From positions 29,487 through 93,486 of the forward strand of contig JAIRVB010000016.1 in the NCBI GenBank assembly GCA_031254105.1: DNA of 64,000 bases. The letters are read 5' to 3'. Positions within the stretch are counted from its first letter, which is position 1, and each line of letters begins with the position of its first letter. This stretch comes from Chitinispirillales bacterium (lineage in GTDB: Bacteria > Fibrobacterota > Chitinivibrionia > Chitinivibrionales > Chitinispirillaceae). Below the pieces are notes generated by a model, which did not search any database, had not been told where the DNA came from, and saw only the letters and a list, made by a program, of their open reading frames with translations. This document shows, in pieces, positions 8,722 to 17,390 of this stretch. The translations under genes and the position numbers were made by a program.

Positions 8722-9792
8722 ATGGACTACGATGAACTATTAGGCAGACTCGCCACATCAAAAGGCGTTTCTGATATACACTTCAAGGTAGGCAGGCCGC
8801 CGCTTGTCAGGGTGAACGGCGATCTTTTACCTATAGACGCTCCGCCATTGCAAACAAACGATTTGGAATCAATGGCAAAGCATTTCATGAGTGATGATCT
8901 CTGGGAGCGTTTTCGTAAAAATCCGGAAGTTGACACCTCATATTCCTTAAAAAATGTAAGCAGATTCAGGGTGAACGCTTTCAGGCAGCGCGGCAGCGTT
9001 TCACTTGTTTTGCGCACTATTCCCTACCGCGTACCCTCGTTTGAGGATCTGGGTGTTCCTGAGGTCATCCGCCAGATCTGTAAATCCCGGCGCGGACTTG
9101 TAATTGTAACAGGTATAACGGGAAGCGGTAAATCCTCCACATTAGCGGCCATGGTTGACAATATAAACGAACAGTATGCCAGCCACGTAATAACTATCGA
9201 AGATCCGATTGAGTTTTTGCACCGGGATAAACGCGGATCGATAAATCAACGTGAAGTCGGACTTGACACCGAAGATTTCTCCTCAGCCTTCATATCCGCG
9301 CTCAGGCAGGATCCTGATGTTATCGTTGTCGGTGAGCTTAGAGACATAAAAACCATGACAACCGCCCTCCGCGCGGCGGAAACCGGCCACCTTGTACTCT
9401 CTACCCTGCACACAAGCGATGCCAAAGAGACAATAAACCGCTTTGTAGATTCCTTTCCGGCACATCAGCAAAAGCAGATAAGAATTCAGCTTGCCCACAA
9501 CCTCAATGCCGTTATTTCCCAGCGGCTCATCAGCCGCGCTGACGGCAGCGGACGGGCGCTTGCCTGCGAGATAATGGTCGTTAACGCGGCAATCAGAGAA
9601 TACATAATGGATCCGGAGAAACTATCTGAAATTGTAGCCAACATGGCCAAAGGCAAAGAAAAATACGGCTCGCAGACATTCGACCAGTCTATTATGGAAC
9701 TGGTGACCAAAGGCATAATATCTGAAAACGAAGCGCTGGCCAACGCGACAAGTCCCAATGATCTGAAGCTTAAACTTATGCAAGGCTTGTAA
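8722..9792 (+). CDS. Second PilT-family (PilU-like) ATPase
   Basis: 356 residues from the ATG at 8722, which follows a GGGGG site; the in-frame ATG at 8683 lies inside the upstream repeat and is unlikely. PAS-like N-domain, then Walker A with the unusual GITGSGKSS (about 131), Asp box ITIEDPIEFLHRDKRG, Walker B RQDPDVIVVGELRD and His box ETGHLVLSTLHTSD, with AIREYIMD in place of the PilT AIRNLIRE helix. It is therefore a PilT paralogue of the PilU sort, assisting or tuning retraction. It follows pilB in the same direction. Confidence 0.85.
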   Translation: MDYDELLGRLATSKGVSDIHFKVGRPPLVRVNGDLLPIDAPPLQTNDLESMAKHFMSDDLWERFRKNPEVDTSYSLKNVSRFRVNAFRQRGSVSLVLRTIPYRVPSFEDLGVPEVIRQICKSRRGLVIVTGITGSGKSSTLAAMVDNINEQYASHVITIEDPIEFLHRDKRGSINQREVGLDTEDFSSAFISALRQDPDVIVVGELRDIKTMTTALRAAETGHLVLSTLHTSDAKETINRFVDSFPAHQQKQIRIQLAHNLNAVISQRLISRADGSGRALACEIMVVNAAIREYIMDPEKLSEIVANMAKGKEKYGSQTFDQSIMELVTKGIISENEALANATSPNDLKLKLMQGL

Positions 9793-9795
9793 AGC

Positions 9796-9913
9796 AATGC
9801 ACAATGTACAAATTACAAATAAAACAGGAGAAAGAGGGGTAATTTGTGATTTGCTTTCAATGAGGTCATAATTTTGTTTTTTATTTGTACATTGTACATT
9901 GTATATTATAATT
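9796..9913. repeat. Heptamer-periodic inverted repeat, pilT2-glycosyltransferase spacer
   Basis: Left arm about 9796-9826 (CAATGCA, CAATGTA, CAAATTA, CAAATAA units) is complementary over most of its length to the right arm about 9877-9908. In between is about 50 bases of unpaired sequence. Confidence 0.6.
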
Positions 9914-9928
9914 TGTATTTTAATTATT

Positions 9929-11068
9929 ATGAACTTCACACTCTCCCTCATAGTCCCATGCTATAACGAAGCGCAGACCATAGAAATCTGCGTCAAAAAA
10001 CTTTTGGATTTTTCCAAAGGGCAGGACTTTTCACTTGAAATTATTACAGTAGATGACGCGTCAACCGACGGCTCTTTACAAATACTTGAGAGAATCGCCG
10101 AACGTCACAGTGAAATCAAGGTTTTAAAGCATGAAAAAAACCGGGGAAAGGGCGCGGCTTTACGAACCGGTTTTATCCATGCCTCAGGAGACTTTGTCGG
10201 AATACAGGACGCGGATGACGAGTACGACCCAAATGACTATTCCTTAATGCTTGAACCAATGACTAACGGCAAAGCCGATGTTGTGTATGGTTCCCGTTAC
10301 CTCCTCCCCGATACCCGCCGTGTACTTTATTTCTGGCACACGTGGATGAATAAAGCTCTGACCAAGGTATCAAATATGTTTACAAACCTTGACATCACAG
10401 ACATGGAAACATGCTACAAACTTTTTCGGCGTGATATTATTCAAAAAATCGCCCCGCAATTAAAGGAGGAACGCTTTGGATTTGAGCCTGAAATAACAGC
10501 GCTTGCGGCAAACGCCGGATGCCGTGTTTACGAATGCGCTATCTCCTATAACCCCAGAACTTACGAAGAGGGTAAAAAAATAGGGTGGAAAGATGGGATG
10601 AGGGCTCTTTACTGCATATTCCATTACAGCGCTCACAGGGCGCCGCTGCCAATGCAGATACTGATTTATCTGTTTATAGGCACAGTATCCATGCTTGCGA
10701 ATATGGCGTTTTTTATCTCCGGAAATTTAGCTGGGCTTCCTCTGAACTACTCTATTACCGCAGCCTTTATCCTCGCCGCAACTGTCAACTACATATTATG
10801 CGTTTTGATCTTGTTTAAACATAACGCGCGGTGGAAAACACCGGGTGAACTGCTTTTATACGGAATTACAATTACCTTTATGGGCTCTTTAGATTTTGGC
10901 CTGACCCGTTTATTAATGACGCTCAGCGGCGGACTGGTCTTACCAAAATTTATAGCCGCAACCGCCGGTTTTGCCGGTAACTTTTTATTAAGGAAATGGC
11001 TGGTATTCCCGGAGAAAAATAGAACTAAGAACTTAGAGCTCAGAACTCAGAAAAATCAAAACTCGTGA
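9929..11068 (+). CDS. Family 2 glycosyltransferase (DPM/DolP type) fused to GtrA-like membrane domain
   Basis: 379 residues from the ATG at 9929. The N-terminal GT-A domain starts SLIVPCYNEAQTIE, has the DD motif VDDASTDGS and the QDADDEYDP metal site, matching dolichyl/polyprenyl-phosphate mannosyl- or glucosyltransferases. From about residue 240 there are four predicted membrane spans (IYLFIGTVSMLANMAFFIS ... YGITITFMGSLDFGLTRLL) of the GtrA/DPMS type, ending FLLRKWLVF as is usual. The likely reaction is sugar transfer from a nucleotide sugar to polyprenyl phosphate, giving a donor for envelope glycan or protein glycosylation. Its last about 16 residues are encoded by a heptamer-periodic repeat (see 11027-11058). 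The stop overlaps the next gene. Confidence 0.85.
   Translation: MNFTLSLIVPCYNEAQTIEICVKKLLDFSKGQDFSLEIITVDDASTDGSLQILERIAERHSEIKVLKHEKNRGKGAALRTGFIHASGDFVGIQDADDEYDPNDYSLMLEPMTNGKADVVYGSRYLLPDTRRVLYFWHTWMNKALTKVSNMFTNLDITDMETCYKLFRRDIIQKIAPQLKEERFGFEPEITALAANAGCRVYECAISYNPRTYEEGKKIGWKDGMRALYCIFHYSAHRAPLPMQILIYLFIGTVSMLANMAFFISGNLAGLPLNYSITAAFILAATVNYILCVLILFKHNARWKTPGELLLYGITITFMGSLDFGLTRLLMTLSGGLVLPKFIAATAGFAGNFLLRKWLVFPEKNRTKNLELRTQKNQNS
11027..11058. repeat. Heptamer-periodic repeat inside a coding 3' end
   Basis: Units AGAACTA, AGAACTT, AGAGCTC, AGAACTC, AGAAAAA follow each other in the 3' end of the glycosyltransferase gene and encode its NRTKNLELRTQKNQNS tail. The tail is probably not part of the enzyme fold, because the GtrA-like domain is already complete. 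Confidence 0.6.
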
Positions 11069-11649
11069 ATGAACCTTTTCTTGAACCTGTTTTACGAAAA
11101 ATTCGTATATCAAAGATATTGCCTCTTATAAAACAATTTCCGGAATGCAGGCTTTTAGACATTGGATGCGGTTGGGAGGCAAAACTTTTAAAAAGCGCGG
11201 AAGCCTACATCGCAAGCGGCGTGGGAGTAGATTTTAAAGCGCCTGATCTGTCAAATGGTAAACTCAAAACCATAAGCCTTACTCTATACAGTAAACTCCC
11301 GTTCGATGATAATTCTTTTGACGCGGTAACGTTAATGGCTGTTCTGGAACATTTGGAGAAGCCGCTGGATATTTTGCGGGAAATTCACAGGGTTCTGAAA
11401 AAATCCAATTCAAATAATGACTCCGGCAGCGGTATATTAACCGGAACCGTGCCCGCCAAATCAGCCAAACCGGTATTGGAATTTTTGAGTTATAAACTGA
11501 AAATCATAAATGAAGCTGAGATCCGCGACCATAAACGCTACTTCGATAAAAAAGATTTAACTGAAATTCTTAAAACCGCGGGCTTTAAAAAGGTAGAACA
11601 TAAATATTTTCAGTTCGGAATGAACAACTTCTTTATAGCGCACACTTAA
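11065..11649 (+). CDS. Class I SAM-dependent methyltransferase
   Basis: 194 residues from a GTG that overlaps the stop of the preceding glycosyltransferase (GTGA). Motif I is LLDIGCGWEAKLL (about 31-43), an acidic motif II follows (GVGVDFKAPD), then PFDDNSFDAVTLMAVLEHL (the methyltransferase type 11 signature) and REIHRVLKKS. The substrate is not evident. Coupling to a polyprenyl-phosphate glycosyltransferase suggests a role in envelope glycan modification. The C-terminal NNFFIAHT ends the Rossmann sheet normally. Confidence 0.8.
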   Translation: MNEPFLEPVLRKIRISKILPLIKQFPECRLLDIGCGWEAKLLKSAEAYIASGVGVDFKAPDLSNGKLKTISLTLYSKLPFDDNSFDAVTLMAVLEHLEKPLDILREIHRVLKKSNSNNDSGSGILTGTVPAKSAKPVLEFLSYKLKIINEAEIRDHKRYFDKKDLTEILKTAGFKKVEHKYFQFGMNNFFIAHT

Positions 11650-11788
11650 AGCAAATTACAATGTACAAATTATAGCAATTTAACATGACATTGACATGTT
11701 TTCCGTGTTAAATAAATGATATTTTGACCTTTCGAATCTATAAACACAAACATGCCCTTTGCCGTTTGGTAAATTATGTTTTATAATA

Positions 11789-11897
11789 ATTCAACTTCAA
11801 AATAAATGTCCGAATGCAGAGATAAAAGATCAGATCACCTCATTTCTGCATTCTGCCATCTATTTCTGCATTAATAAAACTCTTTTTCAAGTTGAAT
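11789..11897. repeat. MITE-like element, family B copy 1
   Basis: A 109-bp element with inverted ends ATTCAACTTCAAAA / TTTTTCAAGTTGAAT. A closely similar copy is at 21468-21576 and a left-half copy at 18961-19015. Its interior contains the palindromic words CGAATGCAGA and TTTCTGCATT. No coding capacity. It fills most of the 295-bp gap between the methyltransferase and the AMMECR1 gene. Confidence 0.7.
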
Positions 11898-11944
11898 AAC
11901 TATAGAATAAACAAAACCACCAAAGGAGGCTTGGGAAGCATCCC

Positions 11945-12514
11945 CTACTCATTAAAATGCACAGTCTCATAAACCCACACTTCCGCGCTCTTCCATCCAT
12001 CTTTGTCAACGCCTGCTTTTAGGGAGAGGTGTTCCAGAAAAGTTATTTTATCGGGAAGCTGTTCCCAAACATGAGGTAAAAATGTTGATCTGTGAAGCCC
12101 ATGTTTAAGGATTACGCCATGTACACAGGGTTGAAGTTTTAACAATAAATCCTCCGGAGAGCTGAACTTAAGCGGCCTGGGTGTTGTCAAAACAGAAATT
12201 TCGATGTTTATGCAAGCAAGTTCGGAAGCGTTTACTTTGGGGAAACGGGGATCATACATGCCCGCGTTCACCGCGTTGCTCATAACAGATTCGTAGAGCG
12301 GGCCGGCAGGTTCAATATTTCCTATGCATCCTCTCAGCCTGCCTGAAGAGGTAAGTGTGACAAAGCAGCCGCGCTCCTGCATATACTTTGGCGCAAGTGA
12401 ATCTGGACCAGGCATTTTCTTACCGCAGACAACCGATTCAAGGGCGCCGCGCGCAAGACCTAAAAGATATTTTTCTTCATCGGGCTCAAACTTTTCCACT
12501 TCGCTATTTTCCAT
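11945..12514 (-). CDS. amrA: AMMECR1 / AmmeMemoRadiSam system protein A
   Basis: 189 residues from the ATG at 12514, preceded by AAGGGGGAAG; the longer frame to 12598 starts in a repeat-rich spacer. Family signatures are GCFVTLTSSGRLRGCIGN (the conserved LRGCIG), MYDPRFPKV, INIEISVLTTP and GVILKHGLHRSTFLPHVWEQ. The family forms a small two-lobed fold of unknown biochemical activity. It occurs as part of the AmmeMemoRadiSam set with a MEMO1-like protein and a radical SAM enzyme. The MEMO partner is the adjacent gene on the same strand; no radical SAM gene is visible in this window. Confidence 0.9.
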   Translation of the reverse strand: MENSEVEKFEPDEEKYLLGLARGALESVVCGKKMPGPDSLAPKYMQERGCFVTLTSSGRLRGCIGNIEPAGPLYESVMSNAVNAGMYDPRFPKVNASELACINIEISVLTTPRPLKFSSPEDLLLKLQPCVHGVILKHGLHRSTFLPHVWEQLPDKITFLEHLSLKAGVDKDGWKSAEVWVYETVHFNE

Positions 12515-12618
12515 CTCTCTTCCCCCTTGTATCCCGGCATTCCTGTTTGGACACCTCTTGCGGATGCCATATTTTGCGCCGTAATATCTTGCAATCATAT
12601 GCTATACGTATGCAGGAC

Positions 12619-12709
12619 GCGGCAGCCGCGAGGGCTGCCCCCACGGGGATCTTCTCTGTCCGTAAAAATCCCACGCCAACGCATGTGGGGCGGACGCGCA
12701 GGGCAGTCC
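12619..12709. repeat. GC-rich imperfect palindromic spacer
   Basis: This gap between the two genes holds words such as GCAGCCGCGAGGGCTGC and GGGGCGGACGCGCAGGGCAGTCCCTAC. Similar words recur at about 13582-13612, 14511-14545, 22864-22946, 40679-40750 and 51281-51350. They belong to a dispersed GC-rich hairpin family with no coding capacity. Confidence 0.5.
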
Positions 12710-13501
12710 CTACGGTACATATACTATACTGACATACCCCACCACCCTGTCAGGCGATCCATACTCAGGCGCGGTTTCGTATGATGTTCGCGCGTCAAGC
12801 AATTGCGGGTGAAGTCCCAGGCGTTTGGCTAAATCCATCACGACTCTGACCGCGGTTTCACCGCATCCGTCAATAAATCCATCGACAAGTCCTGTCATGA
12901 TTGTTTTAATACTCTCATTATCAACCCTGCGCGCTTCATTCTGATCAAAAAAATGAGAGAGATCACTTGAGGCTATGACAAGAGAAGTATCATCCAGAAA
13001 CGGCAGAAGCATTTCGGCTATGACGGATGGATTAACTTTTCCGGTTAGAACAGGGATAATTGTAAACCTGCCAAGCAAAATCTGCAAAAAAGGAAGCTGC
13101 ACTTCAAGACAGTGTTCCAGCTTTTCCGCGTCCGGAACTGTGCTGCAGAACGGATTATCTCTCAGCCGCTTAACAATATCCTGGTTGACCTCCACAACAC
13201 CAAGCGGAGTCTCAAAATACCGCGCGTCACTTACGTGCACCCCATTAAACCATTGATAATGCGATGGGCCGATTAAAAAAACATTCTTTACATCTTTGGA
13301 AACGCGGGCGTACCCTCCGGCTGCCACAGCGCCTGAAAATACATATCCCGCGTGAGGAGCTATAAGCATATTTACCGAAGGCAAAGCGTTGGAATTTTGG
13401 ATTGACAAATATTCCTCTGCCTCCTCCCGCAACGCTGACGGCGAGGAGGGATAAAATTTTCCGGCTGCTGCTGCTTTTCTTATCTTATTTTCATGATTCA
13501 T
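12710..13501 (-). CDS. amrB: MEMO1-like / AmmeMemoRadiSam system protein B
   Basis: 263 residues from the ATG at 13501 (AGGGTGAT upstream); an in-frame ATG at 13537 is less likely. Family motifs are RKAAAAGKFYPSSPSAL, MLIAPHAGYVFSGAVAA, VFLIGPSHYQWFNGV, DAEKLEHCLEVQLPFLQILL and VIASSDLSHF. MEMO proteins are related to class III extradiol dioxygenases, and the metal-ligand-like His residues (APHAGY, GPSHY, SSDLSH) are kept. Together with AMMECR1 downstream it forms two thirds of the AmmeMemoRadiSam system, whose function is not established. Confidence 0.9.
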   Translation of the reverse strand: MNHENKIRKAAAAGKFYPSSPSALREEAEEYLSIQNSNALPSVNMLIAPHAGYVFSGAVAAGGYARVSKDVKNVFLIGPSHYQWFNGVHVSDARYFETPLGVVEVNQDIVKRLRDNPFCSTVPDAEKLEHCLEVQLPFLQILLGRFTIIPVLTGKVNPSVIAEMLLPFLDDTSLVIASSDLSHFFDQNEARRVDNESIKTIMTGLVDGFIDGCGETAVRVVMDLAKRLGLHPQLLDARTSYETAPEYGSPDRVVGYVSIVYVP

Positions 13502-13629
13502 TCTATCACCCTGTACGGCGACTGCCCCTGCGGACACCCTCTCTCATACCCGCATATTCCATATCACATGCTGTATATCGACGCATGATATGAGGCAGCC
13601 GCAAGGCAGCCCCTACGCGTTACTAAAAA

Positions 13630-13842
13630 TCACCGGGCCGTAAAAAAACGGCTGCTGGTTCCGCCCTTGCCGACGACAAGCCTGACCCTTCTAAAACACT
13701 TGGGACACATGCCCTCGTACGCGTCTCCTTTTCTATTTTTGTAGACGCGGCAATAGACGCTGCAGCACTCGAAAGTTATTCCGATAAAAGGTCTTGGTTT
13801 GCGCTTGGGAGTAATGCCGTCTTCACCGGCGCGAATATCCAT
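13630..13842 (-). CDS. Small conserved Cys-containing protein
   Basis: 70 residues. Core FIGITFECCSVYCRVYKNR followed by YEGMCPKCFRRVRLVVG and a GGTSSRFF tail. The CC, C and CPKC cysteines suggest a small zinc-ribbon-like fold. The 5' end overlaps the end of nadD by 20 bases on the same strand, so the two are probably co-transcribed. The pattern resembles a small uncharacterised protein seen in several phyla, but no function can be named. Confidence 0.6.
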   Translation of the reverse strand: MDIRAGEDGITPKRKPRPFIGITFECCSVYCRVYKNRKGDAYEGMCPKCFRRVRLVVGKGGTSSRFFTAR

Positions 13843-14419
13843 ACAATCCCTTCTCCGCTATGTAATCAAGAACAACCTCAGGTATCAAATACCTGCATGA
13901 TAAACCATTTTTCAGATAACCGCGCAGTATTGTTGAACTCAACCCCCACTCAGGCCCGCAGAATGTCTCAATATCCGCACATAAGATCGTATCGGGAGGT
14001 GTAATATCATATCCGGGCCGCTTGGCGACACATAGCGTTACTTTACTTAAAATTTCATCGGAGTAGTGCCACGCGGGAATCTCGGCCAAATTATCAGCGC
14101 CAATAATAAAATAGAATTTGGCATCACCGTATACACCGCCAAGTTCCGCCACAGTGTCAACCGTGTAGGCGCATCCGTTTTTATTGACCTCACCCTCCCA
14201 GATACTGAAATGAGGAGTATTTGCCAAAGCGAGCTTTAGCATCTTCAAACGTTCAGAAGCAGCTGCAGAGACCGTCTGTTTATGAGGAGGCGTACCAGCG
14301 GGAACAAAAATTACCTGTTCAAGCCCGAAACCATCCTTTGCCAATTGCGCCATAGAAAGGTGTCCAAAATGAACCGGGTCGAATACTCCGCCTAAAATGC
14401 CGATACGTCTGTAAGACAT
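13823..14419 (-). CDS. nadD: Nicotinate-nucleotide adenylyltransferase
   Basis: 198 residues. The N-terminus RIGILGGVFDPVHFGHL carries the nucleotidyltransferase GxFxPxHxGH motif. VIFVPAGTPPHK follows, then YFIIGADNLAEIPAWHYSDEIL, typical of NadD, and the C-terminal LSSTILRGYLKNGLSCRYLIPEVVLDYI contains the (I/L)SST.(I/L)R motif. It makes deamido-NAD from nicotinate mononucleotide and ATP in NAD synthesis. Confidence 0.93.
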   Translation of the reverse strand: MSYRRIGILGGVFDPVHFGHLSMAQLAKDGFGLEQVIFVPAGTPPHKQTVSAAASERLKMLKLALANTPHFSIWEGEVNKNGCAYTVDTVAELGGVYGDAKFYFIIGADNLAEIPAWHYSDEILSKVTLCVAKRPGYDITPPDTILCADIETFCGPEWGLSSTILRGYLKNGLSCRYLIPEVVLDYIAEKGLYGYSRR

Positions 14420-14848
14420 AGTTGTTTGTTATCAAAATCAAAGATAAATAAAAAAGTCAAAGTCAAAATCTGTATTTGAGGGCTGGGGCTTCGCTCATCC
14501 CTCTTTTTCTTTGTACGGGCAACCCCTTGGGGCGCCCTTCTTTGCGCCAAATACCCTATACATACGCGCGACACGGCAGATTGTGTCAAAAATAACGATT
14601 TTTTGCTTAAATGACGCATTCGTCAACACAAATTGACAAATAGATTGCGGACTTTGCTCAAAAAAAGCGTTTTAGCCTCTGTTAATCTATCTGTTTTGAG
14701 TTTTGACACAGTCTCTCAAGGGGGCCTTATCGATTACACACACCATATCCATGTATGGTCAACCCCCATAACGCTCTCAGCAAAAATCTCTTTCAACACA
14801 AATCCTCAGGCAAAACACGCGGTCTTATATGGATAACGCTGTTCCCAC
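14420..14848. other. Intergenic region between nadD and the BamD-like gene
   Basis: No gene. It contains a GC-rich hairpin word near 14511-14545 and a MITE-like element (family A copy 1) at 14577-14715. Confidence 0.6.
14577..14715. repeat. MITE-like element, family A copy 1
   Basis: A 139-bp element with inverted ends CAGATTGTGTCAAAA / TTTTGACACAGTCT. Copy 3 at 55899-56038 is the same length, has the same ends and shares internal words (AATTGACAAATAG, TTTGAGTTTTGACACAGTCT). No ORF inside. This is the pattern expected of a non-autonomous transposable element. Confidence 0.7.
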
Positions 14849-16132
14849 CTATTCAGCTTTAGTTTCGGTATTCGGCTGCTTTGGTTCTGTTTCGAGCTGT
14901 TTAACCTCAACTTTATTTTTTTCAGCATCAAATTTCAGTTGCTGAGGTTCGACTTTGAGCTGTTCCGGTTCCGCTTTTAGCTGCTTAATCTCGGCTCCAC
15001 TCTTCCCCGTTTCAAATTTTACCGGCTCTGCGGAAGCCTTAGATTTTTCAGTTTCGGTTTCGGGTTGTTTGAGTTCGCCTTGAGCCTGTTCAGCTTGCGC
15101 TTCAGTCGGTTCGGTACCGGTTTTAGACTGTTCATTGTCCACATCACCCTGGTCAGCGGGAGCTTCCTCTTCTTCCGCTTCAACTTTCGCGGCTTCTTCC
15201 TCCGCTTTAATACGCGCGGCTTCATCAGCTTCCGCTTTAACGCGTGCGGCCTCAGCTTCAGCGGCTTCGGTTTCAGCTATTACGCGCGCGGCGTCAGCTA
15301 CAGCGGCTTGCGCTTTGGCTCTGGCGCGTTTGCTTTTACTTTTTCTGACTTCGGGGCCATGCAGACCGACAGGTGAAGCCAGCCTTAATTTCACCATATC
15401 AAGCCGTCTTCTCAAAGTTTCGCTGAAATCCGCGATATCAAGTTCATCAACAATTTCACGCGCGTCCTCAACACGTCCGAGAGCGGTCAACGCTTCCACC
15501 ATTCCAATTACGGACTCGGAGGTAAACTTTGATTCGGGGTATTGCGTCATCACTGTTCTGAAATAGATTAAAGCCGCTTCATGCTCTCTCTGTTTGCGGT
15601 AGAACATTGCGATATTGAACTCTTTTTCGGCAAGTTTGTTAACCGCGAGTGAAGAGAAATGCCGCGCGCTGTCAAGGTGAACGCCTTGAGGATAAAGATC
15701 CATATAATCGCCGAAAAGCCGCACTGCTTCCCTAGTCTCACTCTGGTCACGGCTGGAAGACCTTGATTGAAGGTAACGCATCTGAGCAAGCCTGTACCGC
15801 GCCTCTTCCACAAAAGGAGAGCGCGGATGCTCATGCTGAAGGTTCTCGAATTCAGTGCGGGCGTCAATGTACTGTTTGAGATGAAAATGAGACATCGCGG
15901 TATAATAAATAACAGTATCCATCATAGGACTGCCGCCGCACTGGTATTTTATCTCATCAAGAATACGTATGGCGCCGCCGTAATTTCTCTTGTCAAAATT
16001 CTTCTTTGCGGTCTCAAAACGGCTTTCACATTTATAAAGCCCTTTTTTGATAAGCTTACTCGAATTAGAGGCACAGCCGCATATAATAAAAGCTGCCGCA
16101 ACGGTAAAAACCAAAATCCATTTAACTTTCAT
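14849..16132 (-). CDS. BamD/YfiO-like TPR lipoprotein with long acidic C-terminal tail
   Basis: 427 residues. Signal peptide with lipobox-type cysteines (VAAAFIICGCASN, Cys near 18-20), then TPR repeats (about 40-240: FETAKKNFDKRNYGGAIRIL, ARTEFENLQHEHPRSPFVEEARYRLAQM, LIYFRTVMTQYPESKFTSESVIGM), the BamD arrangement. BamD is the essential lipoprotein of the outer-membrane protein assembly complex. The last about 170 residues are low-complexity, Ala/Glu/Lys-rich, first with ARVKAEAD-type repeats and then QLKxEP repeats; such a tail is not part of classical BamD and may be a coiled or extended linker. Related TPR proteins of other function cannot be excluded. Confidence 0.7.
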   Translation of the reverse strand: MKVKWILVFTVAAAFIICGCASNSSKLIKKGLYKCESRFETAKKNFDKRNYGGAIRILDEIKYQCGGSPMMDTVIYYTAMSHFHLKQYIDARTEFENLQHEHPRSPFVEEARYRLAQMRYLQSRSSSRDQSETREAVRLFGDYMDLYPQGVHLDSARHFSSLAVNKLAEKEFNIAMFYRKQREHEAALIYFRTVMTQYPESKFTSESVIGMVEALTALGRVEDAREIVDELDIADFSETLRRRLDMVKLRLASPVGLHGPEVRKSKSKRARAKAQAAVADAARVIAETEAAEAEAARVKAEADEAARIKAEEEAAKVEAEEEEAPADQGDVDNEQSKTGTEPTEAQAEQAQGELKQPETETEKSKASAEPVKFETGKSGAEIKQLKAEPEQLKVEPQQLKFDAEKNKVEVKQLETEPKQPNTETKAE

Positions 16133-16208
16133 AGACCAGTGTTTCCCAATCTTTTAGTTAGATTAAAACCAATTAAAACAAGAGTACGCTCGTGTATACT
16201 AAAGTAAT

Positions 16209-16350
16209 GCGGAAATAAAATGTCCGAATGCCGAAATCAAAATCACTCAATATCCCTTCAGATTCGCTGCCTTATATGCATACATTTTTTAACTTCTATT
16301 TTAAGTACTTTAATTTTATTCATTTCCGCATTCGGATATTTTATTTCCGC
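16209..16350. repeat. Heptamer-periodic inverted repeat downstream of the CpoB-like gene
   Basis: The left arm 16209-16237 and right arm 16322-16350 are 29 bases each and complementary at 27 positions, with unit words such as GTCCGAA and TGCCGAA. About 84 bases separate them. The right arm ends 7 bases from the stop of the minus-strand CpoB-like gene, so it could form a 3' hairpin for that transcript. Confidence 0.7.
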
Positions 16351-16357
16351 GCTGCCG

Positions 16358-17200
16358 CTACTGCTTCAAGTCCGCAAGATACCTCTTCGATCTCTCCACA
16401 TAATCACTTGCCGGATAGCGGTCAATCAGCCTGCGGAATTCCGCCTGCGCCTGACCTGACTGTCCAAGCTTCTGATACGAAAGACCTATTTTGAAATGCG
16501 CGGCATCAGCTTTGACAGAGTTTTGCACAGTAAAAACATTGCGGTACGCCTCTATTGCCGCGTTCATCTCACCTGTTTGATAATTGCACTCCCCAATCCA
16601 ATACCAGGCGTTATCCCTATACCTGCCCTCAGGAAATTTAGCTATACAATCGGCAAATACTTTAGCTGCCTCGCCGTATTTCCTGCTGTTAAAAAGCCGC
16701 AAACCGCTTTGGTACAGATCGTACTCCGGTGTTGTAAGGAGAAGATCATCAGTTGCGGTAATAATAGAGCCTTTTGGAGCCGCCGGAGCGGGTCTGGGAG
16801 GAGGCGGTCTGGTTGCCAAAGCGTTTGTTTCAAGGGTACGCATCTGACCATGAAGCTCCTTGTAGGCTTCAATCAAAAGTGTAAGTTTCGTCTCAACCTC
16901 TTCAATCTTTGCCGCGGAAACGCTTGATACCTCTTCCGAAAGCATAAGCACTTTGTTGTCAAGCTCACTTATCCTTGCGTTAAGCGCGTTAATCTCCTGC
17001 CTTAAACCCCGGGACATCCGCAGCGCCTCATCTGCCGCTTCCTTAACTTGTATTACATCGATCTGCGGTAAAACCGCCTCGTTGCCCATGCCCAGTTTTT
17101 GCCTGGCATTAACTTGCAAGACCAAAACAACCGTAAGCGCGGCTATAAACCGCCAGCCGTAAATACCCGCCATTCTACCAAAGATAAGGTCAGACCTCAT
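16358..17200 (-). CDS. CpoB/YbgF-like periplasmic coiled-coil TPR protein
   Basis: 280 residues from the ATG at 17200, preceded by GGGGAG; upstream in-frame ATGs lack a ribosome site. Signal peptide/anchor (YGWRFIAALTVVLVLQVNA), coiled coil (about 50-115: LRQEINALNARISELDNKVLMLSEEV), Pro-rich hinge (PPPPRPAPAAP), then C-terminal TPRs starting YDLYQSGLRLFNSRKYGEAAKVFADCIAKFP and ending ASDYVERSKRYLADLK. This is the layout of CpoB, which links outer-membrane constriction (Tol-Pal) with PBP1B activity. It is followed in the same direction by the BamD-like lipoprotein, and a PBP1A gene is nearby; tol/pal genes are not in the window. Confidence 0.8.
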   Translation of the reverse strand: MRSDLIFGRMAGIYGWRFIAALTVVLVLQVNARQKLGMGNEAVLPQIDVIQVKEAADEALRMSRGLRQEINALNARISELDNKVLMLSEEVSSVSAAKIEEVETKLTLLIEAYKELHGQMRTLETNALATRPPPPRPAPAAPKGSIITATDDLLLTTPEYDLYQSGLRLFNSRKYGEAAKVFADCIAKFPEGRYRDNAWYWIGECNYQTGEMNAAIEAYRNVFTVQNSVKADAAHFKIGLSYQKLGQSGQAQAEFRRLIDRYPASDYVERSKRYLADLKQ

Positions 17201-17330
17201 CCGCCGCTCCCCGCGTTTTGTGTAAAGGCAGATCACTGCGCGCCTGCCCATAAATATTAAAGATGATCTCCATCAATACAAAGATCCGCAGCAAATTAAC
17301 AGGTGCAACAAAAACTGCCGTTGACACGTC

Positions 17331-17390
17331 ACCCCCCGAAAACGGGGCTATTGTTCCGATCCGAAATTACGGAATAAGAACATTGCTTTC
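17331..17390. repeat. GC hairpin repeat, family C copy 1
   Basis: CCCCCCGAAAACGGGG followed by TATTGTTC, then GGAATAAGAACATTGCTT. The same arrangement appears at 25141-25237, 26095-26183 and, diverged, 42957-43025. It sits in the gap between the CpoB-like and beta-helix genes. Confidence 0.6.
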
